In this document: one piece after another, positions 1 to 11,584 of the stretch | Numbering within the stretch: the stretch's first letter is position 1 | Layout: every line of letters begins with the position of its first letter | DNA from: Pyxicephalus adspersus | Taxonomy: Eukaryota > Chordata > Amphibia > Anura > Pyxicephalidae | Assembly: GCF_032062135.1 (NCBI RefSeq) | Contig: NC_092859.1 | Span: forward strand, 25,636,974 to 25,700,973 | Direction of reading: 5' to 3' | Length of the DNA: 64,000 nt | Translations under genes and position numbers: made by a program | The notes under the pieces: generated by a model | Database searches by the model: none | What the model saw: only the letters and a program-made list of their open reading frames with translations | What the model was told of the DNA's origin: nothing

Positions 1-840
1 TCAGGACTGGATAAATAAAGAATTTAAGTTTCAAATATTTTTTTATATTTTTTATACTTGATACATTTTAATGTTGACTGCAACCTAACAAAGATCTTCT
101 AAGCCTGCACAGGGAAACAGTCAACTTAATAACTAATGTTCCTTCCATACTATCCTATTATACTTTTACATGGTCTCTTGTATATGGGTCTTGTACATTC
201 CAAACACTCTGGACAGCCTGCGGTGAGGAAGACAAAATATGGAGAAAATACTAGGAGGTATTTTACTCTTTTATTATCTTACAGTCTTTAGGGATTTAGT
301 GGATAAATGTTTCTGTAAAAGATACCAATCACTTGGATCCTGTATAGTCTATTCCAGGCCACACACCTATTGATCTGAAAATCTAATACAATAATCTGTT
401 TTAATTTTGCATTACAGTTATTAAAATCAAGCTTTTTGACTGATGATTGATCTCACCAATGTAATCGGATACATTTTCTAACTTAGATCTAACATCAGAT
501 ATATATACATACAATAATCAAATTCTCCTGGTGCTGGATTCTTCCATTTTTATTAAAACAAGGAATCAAGAAGTAACAATTTCTTTACATGATTGATTGC
601 TACCTACAATCTGTTCGCTGAAGATTAGCCAGGGTTTACTTACAATAATTATTAGATTTCTAAACTGGATGAGCAAAGTGTTTTGGCCAGAATGATCACT
701 TGCTTTCGATTTACATGTCTGATTTGTTTGCATTCCAATGACATGTACAGAAAAGTTATAGATATGCATGTGGTCACTATGAATATGGTCATATGTAAGA
801 TGTATGTTTTCCTTCACTGTGGCTGGCTCTTTTTGTTTAA
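1..840. other. AT-rich unique stretch, nothing identified
   Basis: Non-coding, AT-rich sequence. No long open frame, tandem array or terminal inverted repeat was found. The short frames on both strands have no recognisable domain and look like chance. Confidence 0.5.
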
Positions 841-1600
841 CCAGAGTGTGGCTAGTGGCCCCATGCCAGTCAGGTCTCTCCTCACTCTGTCATTTGCACT
901 GTATTGGGTTATGCCCAGCCAGTTCTTTATGGTCCAGACCTGTTCAAATAATCATTCCACCTCTACGCCCTTCAGGCACACACAGCACTTCACTGTGCTC
1001 TGCCCATAAACGGCCCATTACACTCGGATTCTGGACTCGCAGTGCCCCAGCGACAGTAAAGTCAGCTCACAGGCTGAGGGTCCATTGCCAATTTATGAGT
1101 TCACTGTTGTGTCCAGTGCCACTGAGCATTGAACCTCAAATCCTTCATACCTGTTTTACCCCCCCTCCCTTCATCTGCCAACTGCGGCCACCCACAAAAC
1201 TTTGGCAGGGCAGATTTGCAGATGTTGCGTTTGCAGGTGCTAGTGGCTGCAGACTTTAGGTAAAAGGATGCAGTCCCTTGTATCGCGGTCTGGGGGGGTA
1301 GCAGCATTGGGAGGGTGCCTCTGCAGGGGTCACTGGGTCTCGTGTGTTTTAGATCAGTCTCAGCACATGTTTCCTCTAATAACATCACCCCCCTCTTCTG
1401 ACCACACACAGCCCCAGCATGGCATGGAAAAATCTTACCCCCTCCCTTCCTTATGACATTAACCCTTTCTGCTGCTCCACACCACATGCCAAGCTGTGCC
1501 TGCTGGTTAACATTACCCTCACTTCTGCCAGATGCGGTGCCCGTTCGCTGCGCTTCCTCTGCATTAGGCCATGTCTACACGTCCTCAATTACACTCAGCA
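841..1600. other. Higher-GC, pyrimidine-rich non-coding block
   Basis: Richer in C and T than its surroundings. Overlapping open frames run on both strands, up to 151 codons, but several frames are open at once, none has a recognisable domain and none starts in a good context. It could be a conserved non-coding block or an old repeat. Confidence 0.3.
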
Positions 1601-2120
1601 TTTAAAGAGCCCCTAAACCTGAAACATAACGCTTCATATTTTAATGTTAAAAATGTTACACTCCCTGAGCCAGGTCTGGCATATACAAAGAACATTTATA
1701 AAACAGTACATGGTTGTTTAACTACTAATTCTGGTATTTATTTGCAGCTGCTGAATGCCCCTTCAATAGTAAGCTGGATTCATAAAATATGTCCAGCGTG
1801 CGTATTTTTGCGCCCAATTTTGTCAGTCAAGTCTGATATACTACTGTTGGTCCAAGTTATTATCCCATTTTTTGTTAATGACAGTGATATTTAGGAATGG
1901 GTGAGATAAAAAAAGATGTCATTTCCCCAACATGCAGCAGAATGTTCAACAAAATATTGCCATTTCAGCAAAAATAACTGAAAAGAAATTAAGATTTTTA
2001 GGGCGATTATAGACTGTAAATAGCTTCATAGGGGTTACAGAAACTTTAACCGCAACGAGAATGAGCACTGAGGATGAGCAAGAAGATAATATGCAGGTAA
2101 AAAAATTACCTTCATGGCAG
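1601..2120. other. AT-rich unique stretch, nothing identified
   Basis: No repeat, motif cluster or coding signal was recognised. Confidence 0.4.
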
Positions 2121-2124
2121 ACAC

Positions 2125-2451
2125 TAAAGCTGCATACACACTTCCAATAAGTATCGTTGGAAATTATCAGCGAACGACCGATTGGCTGAAAATCAGTCAC
2201 AAAAAAGGTGACGACTAATGACGCCAATGAACGAGGATTGTCGTTGGAAATGAACGATCGCCACGGCGGTTTGAACGATCGAATCTAGTGTCTGTACGCT
2301 ATTGGTAGATTATATTTGAACGATCACATCGTTACAGCATGTACAGAAATTTTGCAAAATACGATCATTCAAATATAATTCTGCAAAATCGTTGATCGGT
2401 CGTAATTGTTTGTTTTCTAAGGATAAGTATTGGAAGGGTGTACCTAGCCTA
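2125..2451. mobile_element. Palindromic MITE, family A, diverged copy
   Basis: The left end reads aagctgcatacacacttcca and the right end is its approximate inverted complement (tattggaagggtgtacctag). The interior carries many cgaacga/aacgatcg words on both strands. The same ends and interior recur, better preserved, at 27326-27761. It encodes nothing, so it is a non-autonomous DNA element. This copy is more decayed and no target duplication is clear. Confidence 0.75.
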
Positions 2452-2463
2452 ACTATCTATCTA

Positions 2464-2570
2464 AAGGTGTTAGGAGGGGCAGAGAATGGTGAAGATAAAA
2501 TGCAGCTTCTAGTCCAAGTCTAAGCTAAAACATTTATTTAGATAAAAGTAAAAAAGACTCCAGGATGAGA
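2464..2570 (+). repeat. Degenerate ~100-bp tandem repeat, first unit
   Basis: The order of sub-motifs (aggagg-ggcagag, then tgcagcttctag, then aacatttattt, then gtaaaaaagactcc) recurs in the units at 2986-3310. This unit is separated from the others by about 415 bp of unrelated AT-rich sequence, suggesting that the array was interrupted. Confidence 0.55.
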
Positions 2571-2985
2571 CAATCTGCCTTAAATGGCCAATGTTGGCCA
2601 CCTTTAATCATCCAGCATTTGATCATTTTTTTGAATTCACTATGAATCAATTCTTTTATTGTTGAATTTGAATGATCAAAAGCAAAGAAAAAATTAATCT
2701 CCAGGTCAGAAAATTTCTGTCAATCATTACTGATTAAAACATAAGGGACATTTGAGTCCTATCAATATCTGTTTATTGGTTTCCATCAGTATCTGTTATC
2801 AAATTTTGAAGCATGATCATAACGGCTTATGCTTCATAAATTGATCAAGTATAAATATATTAATCAATTTACATTTTGATTGGTTACAACATACCAATGA
2901 TAAATATTTGATTGTGAATTTGTGGTGTGTTGTAGTTTAATTGAAAAAGTTTTAGTCATTAGTCAACATTTATTTATAACAAAAA
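2571..2985. repeat. AT-rich hairpin-forming segment inside the tandem array
   Basis: It contains several local inverted repeats: tggccaa/ttggcca at 2585-2600, tttgatcatt paired with aatgatcaaa across 2618-2680, and gaagcat/atgcttc at 2808-2835. TGATCA occurs four times in about 240 bp. It splits the tandem array, so an inserted non-autonomous element is plausible, but no matching target duplication was found. Confidence 0.4.
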
Positions 2986-3310
2986 GTCTCAGGAGAGGGA
3001 AGAGCAGAGATGCTGACTGCATCTTATAGTTAAAGCCAAAGCAAGGCTATTTATTTGGGCAAACGTTAAAAAAGCACCTACACGCTGAAAAAGAAGTATC
3101 AGAAGAGGAAGCTGAACTTCAGCTTTTAGTAAAAGAAAAACCTTTGGACGAAAGTAAAAGATCTACTACAATTGTGAGGGATATACTGGGAACAGAGGAG
3201 CTGAATTTCAGGTTAAAACAAAAATATTCCTTTGGGTAAATTGGGTGAATTTGGGTAAAAAAGACACCTCCAGATTTGATACTTTACTGATTTCAGGAAG
3301 GGGAATAACT
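2986..3310 (+). repeat. Degenerate ~100-bp tandem repeat, further units
   Basis: About three diverged units share the pattern ggagagg-cagag, ctgaacttcagcttttag, aaaac..., tttgggtaaa and aaaaaagacacct. The small frame at 3245-3448 overlaps this array and is not considered coding. Confidence 0.5.
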
Positions 3311-3569
3311 AATAAGATGAGTCACAGATCTTTGTACAAAGAAAAACCCATTGGCCCCCAGATAAGACACCCTGCTCTGACTATACAGTATGTGTCAGGA
3401 TGGAGAAGAATTAAAAGGCTGATACATATTTTTTGTGGAAATCTGTAGTACTCAATATAGCCATTTGTGCCAAAATCATTTATAAGAAAATGTTTTAACT
3501 CGTGTGAAGCAATACAAGGATATTTTAAAGCTACAGGACCTCTTTATCTTGTTTTCCCCTCTAATCCCC
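3311..3569. other. Unique spacer, nothing identified
   Basis: Non-repetitive, AT-leaning sequence with no signal recognised. Confidence 0.35.
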
Positions 3570-3990
3570 TCTTAGGTTGTTGCCCAGATTCTTCTCCCTA
3601 ACCCCAGCTTTGCTAGGTTCTGTTATAATACAACACGGCCACCAAAATTCCATTACACCCACCCAATGTTTTTACACTTCGCAAATAGCAACAATTAACC
3701 GCGCATTTGCTGGTATCTCCTTCCCAGCCCAGATGGGCCGCATTACGCCGACCGAGCACCAAAAACACATTACTAATACTCTCCTCTTCCGCCGGGCTCG
3801 TATTTCTGAGACTGGTGGAATTTTTTTTTATACATATATTTTTGGATAATTTAGCCCACGACACATGGTTTGCATTTCCAATTTTGCAGCAGTCATGTGT
3901 AATGTGATTATAATGTATGTAATAGACAGCCTGGCGGGTCGGGGAATTTGATGCAGGTTACTGACAGACCTCACATTAGATGAGGGGGAT
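3570..3990. promoter_or_regulatory. Candidate conserved non-coding block
   Basis: A patch with raised GC and several CpGs (around 3700-3800) in AT-rich surroundings. It does not resemble any repeat in the window. Short frames are open on both strands at once without a domain. The regulatory call is inference from composition only. Confidence 0.2.
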
Positions 3991-4539
3991 CAATATTAAG
4001 TAGTGGTTATCCACTGACATAATAGTGAAATTGTTGCTTCGTCTCAGGCTTGGATGGTTGGGTACGGGTGAGTAACTTGGTGCTGGATCAAACTTCACAA
4101 ACAAGGGCATGTTGTAAAGAATTTAGCTATCCTTTGATTGGCTGAGGATAAGGCTACGATGAGGGGTATGCAGCTGCTTTAGGGACAACATGAATGAGGC
4201 TGCACCATAGTTCTGTTGCATTATTTAATTGTTTTTATAACAGCATTGGTAAAGTAGTAATCCAGACACAAATATACTTTTTATTTTAAGTAGGGTCAGG
4301 GGAGGTCAGAACCTCAGGTTCAAGAAATTTTCCTTCACTTCCTGTCCCAGACACACAACAGTAAGTAAGAGGAAATATCTCCAGAGCTTTGTGTTCCCCG
4401 TTTCACCAACAACTGTACAATGTCCCCAAACAGTGGGGACAAAGACAGCAATTAAAACATGAAACATGTTCTAAGCAGAGATACGGTAACTCCTTAAAAG
4501 AAAAAATAGAGAAAAAAGGGTTCTTTAGGGAAACAGTTT

Positions 4540-4540
<1 letters not shown>
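3991..4540. other. Unique stretch, nothing identified
   Basis: No repeat, coding or RNA signal was recognised. Confidence 0.35.

Positions 4541-4543
<3 letters not shown>

Positions 4544-4571
<28 letters not shown>
4544..4571. repeat. (TA)n microsatellite abutting the foldback element
   Basis: An alternating AT run of about 26 bases ends exactly where the inverted-repeat element begins. Confidence 0.9.
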
Positions 4572-5258
4572 GTATGAAGGGTTGTACATAAACAATATCA
4601 AAGATGATTCAACAAATTAGCTTTTACATTCTAGGTGGTATGACAATAGGAGTTAGATATTTAAAAACCCCAAGTGTGACCATGTGGTATTTCGTTATAA
4701 ACTAGACATATTCTCCCTGAGATAGATTAAAAAGTAGATCCCAGGGCCCGACGCATTTCGCCCTATTGGGTTTCCTCAGGGAATATTAAGATCTATCAAG
4801 CAACTTAGAGAATACTTAGGGGCAACTTAGACAGAGCAGCTGCTTGCTGCTGTTATGCCGACTCTCAATTTTGAGTGTTCCTCTGAATTATTTTAGATTA
4901 ACCTTTTACGGTAGTAGTGATTCTGTATTGGCCTTAATTAAGTACCAACCTAGGTCACACTTACATCATTCACGGGTTTGAGATTCTTCTATACAGACTT
5001 TTACTCCTGACGTTATTAGATCACAATATCCCCCGAGGAAGCCCAACAGGGCGAAACGCGTCGGGTCCGGAAACCTTATTTTTGATGCATATCACTATAC
5101 TTTCTCTTCAGATCTATCTCAGGCAAAATATGTCTAGTTTATAATGAAATACCTCATGGTCATACCTAGGATATTTAAAATATCTTGTATTGTCTTACCA
5201 TTGTAAAAGCTAACTTGTTAAATCGTCTTTAATATTGTTTATGTACTACCCTTTATAC
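4572..5258. mobile_element. Foldback element with ~210-bp inverted arms
   Basis: The left arm (4572-4784) and right arm (5032-5258) are inverted copies. Matching landmarks include gtacataaacaatatc (4584) against gatattg-tttatgtac (5233-5246), taaactagacatat against atatgtctagttta, and at the inner ends gacgcatttcgccct against agggcgaaacgcgtc. The loop of about 250 bp is unrelated. No coding capacity is present. It sits against a (TA)n run, so a TA target (Tc1/mariner type) is possible but not demonstrable. Confidence 0.85.
5049..5065 (+). repeat. GGGCGAAACGCGTCGGG inner-arm motif
   Basis: CpG-rich motif at the inner end of the right arm, mirrored at about 4747-4765. Related but diverged words occur near 16835, 23660 and 49680, which suggests a widely dispersed repeat motif. 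Confidence 0.5.
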
Positions 5259-5655
5259 ACATATATGAAACAGTTTTCCAACACCCCCACCCCCATCCTT
5301 TTTTCTCTGTTTTTTCTTTTGTTATTACTATTGGGGTTGGCAACACTATCCTATTGTATACATTACATGAGGGGAACCAGTTTCTATATTATTCTCTTTA
5401 ACTCCTTAACAGTTTGAACAGCTGTGGTTTAGAGAACATTTTTGAAAATTCATAAACATCTGAAATTTCTAAACCATGAGACTTATTGAAAACATAGAAT
5501 TATATTCTACTCTATTATAATGGTTTACATACTAGGACATAATAAACAATCATTTGGTACTTAGCAGATTTTATTTTTTTTAATTCAACTGTAAGTAAAA
5601 AAAACTCACAACAGATTTGACTCACTTTGGTATACAGAGGTGTTCATGGTTGACT
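5259..5655. other. AT-rich spacer, nothing identified
   Basis: Low-complexity T-rich and A-rich runs only. Confidence 0.4.
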
Positions 5656-5886
5656 CAATGGACCTGATTTATGAAAGCTCTCCAAGGCTGGAGAGGATAT
5701 ACTTTCGTCAGTGAACTCGGGTGATCCAACAAACCTGAAATGGATCTGGTCCAAGATGAAAAACATTTGCCAACAAAAAGCAAATTGCCTTAAAGAAATC
5801 CATTCTGGGTTTTTGGATCACCCAGATTGACTGATGAAATTGTATCTTCTTCAGCCTTGGAGAGCTTTAATAAATCAGGCTCAATG
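5656..5886. mobile_element. Palindromic MITE, family B (subtype 1)
   Basis: About 230 bp and almost entirely palindromic. The left half reads cctgattta, agctctccaaggctggagag, ttcgtcagtgaa, gggtgatcca; the right half carries the inverted complements in reverse order, ending taaatcaggctcaatg. The outer ends are caatggacc and its inverse, flanked by ACT on both sides as a possible 3-bp target duplication. Related copies lie at 29253, 45420 and 53662. Confidence 0.85.
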
Positions 5887-6054
5887 ACTGTAAGATGCTT
5901 ATATCCTGAGGCTGAAACACAAGTTGAAATCATGACGTCTCCACTATAGTGCTTGACGCTTGGTGTGAGTTGTTTGTGCTGATACCTTGTTATGGTCTTT
6001 TCTTCCCACTGGAAGCTGTTGCTCTCAACTCTACACCCCCACTTCATATCCTAA

Positions 6055-6700
6055 CCTCATCTTCCCAATAATAACACGCTTGCGGATATGGTGAAAATGG
6101 CTTATATGGCCGTTTATTATACAATTCCTTAATAAACCTAATCATAAATAACATAATAATAATAATAACATGAATAAATAACAATAATAACAATAACAAC
6201 AACATTCCATCAGTGCAAATTTAGTATATATCAATCTAACAACCGTATATTAAAACATAACCCTGTAACTTCCCCCAAATAACCATTTTGGAGACCCCAT
6301 ACCTTAGATGGCTCTCCACACAATTTCATCACTTTAAATACATCCTGCTCCCGAGGACCTCAAACTGGCAACACTTCAACCGAGCCAAACCTCCAACCCC
6401 TTCCAACTACGGGAGGGTGGGAATCCATTCTTTTTGTTGTCCCTTCTTAATCTTGCCTCTGATCCCCCCTTTGCCTCCCTATATCCCTTCTCTTCCCACA
6501 CCCATTGTTTTCTTTTTGTCATCAATCCTTGACCCTTACCCCTCTCACGTCTGTCACCTCATACTTTCCAACCTACCACTGCCTTGCTCAACCCCCACAC
6601 CATCATGTTGGCCTTTCGCCTATCCTCTTCCCTCTCGGGTTCCAGGCTATTCTTCACAGTATATAAAGCAGATATAGCATACCAGCAGCCTTTGGTGCCT
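6055..6700 (-). mobile_element. Retroelement-like dispersed repeat, family R (minus)
   Basis: Reading the minus strand, the order is tcccaccctccc, gaggtcctcggg, ccatctaaggtatgg, a T-rich tract, ataataaa, then a ggcc...ggccatttt...ccatat block. The same order occurs at 8990-9475 and 51120-51925 on the plus strand and at 27815-28530 on the minus strand. The polyadenylation-like ataataaa near the end suits an LTR or 3' untranslated region. No coding domain is left and the superfamily is not assigned. Confidence 0.55.
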
Positions 6701-6732
6701 TTCTTCCATTTTCGGAATTCAAACCTCCATCC

Positions 6733-6749
6733 AAAAAAAAAAAAAAAAC
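6733..6749 (+). repeat. Poly(A) tract
   Basis: Run of about 17 A residues, mononucleotide low complexity. Confidence 0.9.
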
Positions 6750-8149
6750 TGTTTCATGAAATTTGTTCTGAATCTAACATGATTTGAAGTTTGGGATAAA
6801 CGCTAGTCCTAGCACTTGCTTAGTCTAGCCAAAGTTAGGAAAAACGTTTTGCCTTTCGATACACTTTAGACAAGTTCTTAGTTGGCTTCGGCTAAAGGGA
6901 CTATTATGTAGCACATGAGTCATGGAATGACTGCTTCCATCGGAGCCAAGTCACACTGGTGATTTGCTGCATGGCAGAGTCAATGAAACCTTCCTGTTCT
7001 CAGACACAAAGCTGCATTGGGGCATTGGACACGGCTGTGACTCAAATGAAAGAAGAAAAAGAACTTTATGTCTGTAAACTGCTTGCAAGCTATCGTTTTC
7101 ATTATTGTTCCACAATCTACGGCAGATATTACAGCAAAAGAAGGAATATCAGAATCACACCATGATCTATTTATTCACAAATGCTGCTGATCTAACATGT
7201 TTCAGGCACTCTGGGCTTATAAGCAGTTGTTTTGGCAGTTTCTGGAGGAAAATAGATCACATTTGTGCCTAAAGCCTAATTCAGTTTACTTATATATTTA
7301 TTTGGGGGAGGCAGCGGGATCACGTACTCATCACTAATTTATCTATTTTTGTTTTTAGTTTTGCTAAAGGCATTACCCGTAATATCATTTTCCCAACCCC
7401 CCCAACACCAACACACACACACAGTGATTTATAGCTTAAAAACTTCATTCCTGTAGGCTGGCTGGTCAAAGCTGAAAGGTTTCTGGCTATGCTGATATTG
7501 TATAGTATAACTTGATCTCCAGACATTATAGAAAGATGAACATTTGTGAGAAGCCTTGGAAAAAATTCTGCCACTACAATTCACGCCCAATCTAATGTCT
7601 GCAACCTAGGTATGTTCATGTAAAAACAAAACTGACCTCTGTGCCTTTAGGCATTGTGACCACATTCATCCTCACAGTTCACAAGAGAAACCACCGAAGT
7701 GGATATTAACCTTAAAATTGATTAGAGCTTTACCATATTTGCTAAGCTTATTGTATAATTTCATTCAGCGTGATAGCCTAAGTGAACATCCTCAGCTCCT
7801 TTAGTAAATCAACCCCATAGTCAGCATAAAGCCACTATTTCCCATCCAGTCCTGCTGTACACAGGAAGGGAAGGTAGCCACAGAGTCATTCTTTTTAAAC
7901 CTGATGCCTTTTCCTTTACTTTAGGTTAGGTCTCAGCATTTTGTCTTCTTCTTTTCTAGCTGGCTGTGAACCTATTGCCGAGAGGCACAAGGTTGACTAG
8001 GGAAAGGAAAAAAAAGTGAAGTGTCATTATTTCTGAGAATGCAGATGACTACTCCACATTGCCTGCAGCTCCACATATAAGTGGTTCCTATAAATATTTA
8101 AACATTTAAAGCTTGGATATAGATCCACTTTAAATCTCAGTTCCAGTGT
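6750..8149. other. Unique stretch with a short CA-rich run
   Basis: Mostly unique AT-leaning DNA. A C-rich then (CA)n run lies at about 7397-7424. The part at 6940-7180 is slightly more GC-balanced, but nothing coding was recognised in it. Confidence 0.35.
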
Positions 8150-8385
8150 AGGGTATTTTGGAAGAGAAGCATTAAAGCAAAAAAGGAGCAGAGTCCTCCA
8201 GAAGAGTGGAGTATTTCAGGAGAGAAGAATTAGAAAGAAGGGACAGAGTCCTCCAGCAGAGCTTAGTATTTCAGGAGAGGAGTTACATAGAGGAAGAAGC
8301 AGAGTCTTCCAGAAGTGCAGAATATTTCAGGAGAGAAGATTTAGATAGAAGGAGCAGAGTCCTCCAGCAGTGCAGAGTATTTAAT
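8150..8385 (+). repeat. 55-56 bp tandem repeat, about four units
   Basis: The word cagagtcctccag (with variants) recurs at 8189, 8243, 8300 and 8355, giving periods of 55-56 bp. Each unit also carries agtatttcaggagaga. The 61-codon frame at 8206-8391 is a by-product of the array: its protein repeats a RVLQQ/EYFRRE pattern. Confidence 0.85.
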
Positions 8386-8985
8386 ATGTGAATACACTTC
8401 ATAGAACCATACATATGCAGTGTAATTGCACACATCAATCTTTATATTGAGTTTTAATGGTCTAATTGTATTAGGGAGGAAGGTTTGTGTGACTGTAGAG
8501 CTGATTAAAGTTGGAGTAGAAAGCCGGCAGAAAACATTGAAAACACATGGCGCTCCCATCTCACCATATCAGGATACTTCAGTTGCAAAGGGCACCTTTC
8601 ATGGGATGACGATAGTTATGGTCATTGGTCAGACAGAATGTAAAATCCAATGATTTCACTAATGGCCAGCACTTTACTTAAACAATGAGTGAGAAATTGC
8701 ACGCATGTGTATGTTTTTATAAAAATATTCTGGTTAACCTTTTCTATGCTAGTTTATGGCTGATTTATGTCTTAAAAAAACAACAGTGTCTCTAAATTTA
8801 ACTGCAGTCAATAGGAAACCATTTGAAGTGCAAGACAGCTTTTGAATTTGACCTGATATGAGCCAGAATGGTAGAAAAAAAAAAAAACAAAGAATATTTA
8901 GTTTATGTGCCCACAGGAGAATGCCGATAGGAGATCACAAAATGATAAGCTTATTACAATGCTAATTTTCCATTATAGATAGACA
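8386..8985. other. Unique stretch, nothing identified
   Basis: AT-rich, with a poly(A) run near 8876-8889. No repeat or coding signal recognised. Confidence 0.35.
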
Positions 8986-8989
8986 TGGA

Positions 8990-9475
8990 GCCAATAGGCG
9001 GAAGGGATACATGACAGGGTGATCAGGGCCTTCAAGAGAGGTTATGGTTGAAGAAGATTCTAGAAGAGGGAGGTGAAACAAGTTCACTGGGTGGTAAACA
9101 GGGAAAGGTGGGGTTAGTGTAGGTTTTAAGAATGGGTTAAAGGTTGGGTCATTGGGTCGTTAGGACTGGCAGGGAGAAAGTTTCCCACCTGCCCTCCCTT
9201 AAAATGAAGCTTTTGGTGTTAGGGTTGTTTCGGGTTGCTTGGTGAGTTGCGGCTGGGTTTCTGGAAGGAGATGGTTTTAAAGATAATGGAGAGTGGGGAT
9301 CTATAGGCGACTAGGTGCCAAAAATATCATATTTCATCATATTTATGGGTATTTATGTTTATGTATTGGTAAAATGTTGGTTTTTGGTATTATTAAATGT
9401 TGTATAATAAAAGACGACTGTGTCGGCCAATTTTTATCCAATATGGTATCTCTGAGATTTTTGAGGGATGGGTGA
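8990..9475 (+). mobile_element. Retroelement-like dispersed repeat, family R (plus)
   Basis: It shares agggagaaagtttcccacc followed by ccctccctt with the copy at 51120-51925. It has the same G/T-rich left part, and ends in taataaaagacgactgtgtc then ggccaatttttatccaata. The aataaa-type signal precedes the terminal block as in the other copies. Non-coding. Confidence 0.6.
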
Positions 9476-10265
9476 GAGGGGCTGATCAGCAAAAAAAGGG
9501 GTGGGGGGGGGGTCAAATGAAGGTATCAGGGCTACCCTAGTCATGTGCAATCACAGGCTGGGGACAGTTTCATGACACCCTGATTTTCAAAGGAGTAGGT
9601 TGAAATGTTCTACCCAGAAAACTGAGAACATATTGAAAAAACTGAAGAAGGGTTAGTTAAGATTTTCAATCATTCTTGCTAACCATAGAGGCAGGTAGGT
9701 TTCTCTAAGAAAAACACAGACAGCAATAAAACAAAAGGGGTTATATTACCCCTATAATATACTGTTAGGAAGTAAAGGCTAATGCTGACCATGTCTCCAT
9801 TACAGAGGTTTTATCTACTTTCTGTTGTTTGTACAGGTCAGGAAGTTTAGAAAATCATAAGTTTAGAAGATGAATATGACACCTGATAACATTTTTATCA
9901 GGGGAATTCAGCAATGTAGTCCTATGGTATATGATAGATGCACACATTGCCAGATGACCAGGGTTGCTTCTAGGCATATACTACGTACGGAATCAATTAC
10001 GGCGCCACCTAGTAGAGGGGTATCATTTAGGTCCCTGCACAGTGGTGCTATTTGCTATGTCCGCCACTGATAATAGTCATAGCATTTGTGGTTCATCCGT
10101 GAAGTTTCATATGTGAAGGTTAGATCCCAGCACTTGTGACATCATTGTGTAGAACAGGTAAAGACTAGAACAGGTAAAGTATTGTTTTTACAGCACACTC
10201 TGTGCTACTCTGAATATGGAGTCTTGAATGAATAGGGAAATGTACATGAATATCATAAGCAAAAC
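9476..10265. other. Unique stretch with a G-run
   Basis: A near-continuous G run lies at 9498-9512. The rest is unique; a CTCF-like motif at 10000-10015 is listed separately. Confidence 0.35.
10000..10015 (-). promoter_or_regulatory. CTCF-like motif
   Basis: The reverse complement CTACTAGGTGGCGCCG closely fits the vertebrate CTCF core (CCASYAGRKGGCRSY). This is a sequence match only; occupancy is unknown. Confidence 0.35.
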
Positions 10266-10647
10266 CAGGGGTCGGCAAAGTTTTATGGGCACTATGCCAT
10301 TTATGGGGTGGGCGGGAGCACACTAGGCTGGACCCACCCTAATGGCTCCACCCCCACTAGGAACGCTCCCTAAAGTGAAATCCCACCCCTCCGTATGCAA
10401 TGTTACCTTCAGGAAGCTTTCTCTACTTACAGCGGCGGCAGACGTATCAACGCCGGCCGCGGAAAACAGGGGAGCAACTGCAAGGGGGTGGCACCGGAGC
10501 TTCAGCGGCTCCAGCTATGGTAGTTCCTAACGCCCCCTAGCCGATCCGCCAGCCGGCTTAAGGCCGGATTACCCAGGGGGCGTTAAGCTGTAACGAACTA
10601 CCCGCTAGGCCGTATCTGGCCTAAAGGCTAGAATTTGCCGACCCCTG
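10266..10647. mobile_element. Non-autonomous hAT element, GC-rich
   Basis: Perfect 14-bp terminal inverted repeats, CAGGGGTCGGCAAA and its complement. The flanking 8-bp direct repeats are agcaaaac (10258-10265) and aggaaaac (10648-10655), 7 of 8 matching, which is the hallmark of hAT insertion. The 382-bp interior is GC-rich with gccggc and cgcggccg-type words and has no transposase. Composition differs sharply from the AT-rich flanks. Confidence 0.92.
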
Positions 10648-10655
10648 AGGAAAAC

Positions 10656-11394
10656 AATGTCCATATAATCAACAAATAATATCAAATGTGAGAGACAACT
10701 TAAATATGATCTAAAAGAGTGCTAGAATAGATTCATAGGTGAGCTTACATTTGTCAATAGCCATCGTGTTTCAGAATTCAGTTGAGAACATATATTAAGG
10801 TCCACTATGGAGTAAAGGAGTTCATTCAAGTATTTTACTAAATGAGGAAAATATGGGTAAATTAATTGTAACTAGTATTTATTTAGAGTGAACTAATATA
10901 TTAGGGATCATTACATTTTAGCACTTACTTAAAAACTTGCTAACAGTTGGTGTCTTAAAAGTTACTAGTGGAGGAAGGGCTACATATGAGTAGCCCTTTT
11001 CTCACATAAAAGTGGCCAAGATATCAAGGATAACAAGATGGGATCCTGTATAAGATAGGTATAAGTAAATGTTTTTGAAATTAGTTAGGGAAGATAGAAA
11101 AAGCTTGATTAACTTTATAGACTTACGTGATTAGATAATGTTATGGGAAATGAATATGGTGCCGAGTGTCAATTTATGCACCACTAGATGATAGTACATA
11201 GGAAGGAATGTTTGTGTTCTATATAGATCACGGCATAAAATTTTCACCTTTCTACTGATTACTAGTGTCACTGGTGTAATCCTGACAGCTCACAATGGGA
11301 TAAAAACCTAGGCACTGGTATTACTTTATTCCTTTATGTATATCTGCCCAGCCTTATGCTAAATGCCTATTGAGACTTATGTACTATTATACTT
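10656..11394. other. Unique stretch, nothing identified
   Basis: AT-rich, no coding or repeat signal recognised. Confidence 0.35.
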
Positions 11395-11525
11395 TACACT
11401 TTGCAAAGTCCATGGTCATGTTACTAGCTGTCCCTCAGAGGGTTCTATGATCTAATTACTCTACTTCATTAGCAGTCTACTGTCAATTTTTGGGTAAGCC
11501 AAAAAACTATATGTTTTAGGGCTTG
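11395..11525 (-). mobile_element. Decayed L2-linked SINE-like fragment
   Basis: The order caaagtccatggtcatg, tactagctgtccctcagag, atctaatt, gtctactgtcaattt, aagccaa matches the better copy at 37570-37850. The (TTA) tail and tRNA-like part are missing here. Confidence 0.5.
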
Positions 11526-11584
11526 GTATCATAAAACAGTTAAATTTGTACTAAAGCTCCAGGTATATTCTTATTTAACAAGTG

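Noticed and set aside
804..1259. 151-codon plus-strand frame
   Set aside because: Pyrimidine-rich composition, an overlapping minus frame of 128 codons, no domain.
8206..8391. 61-codon frame with a repeated EYFRRE/RVLQQ protein pattern
   Set aside because: By-product of the 55-56 bp tandem array; the period is not a multiple of three, so the pattern is not a conserved protein repeat.
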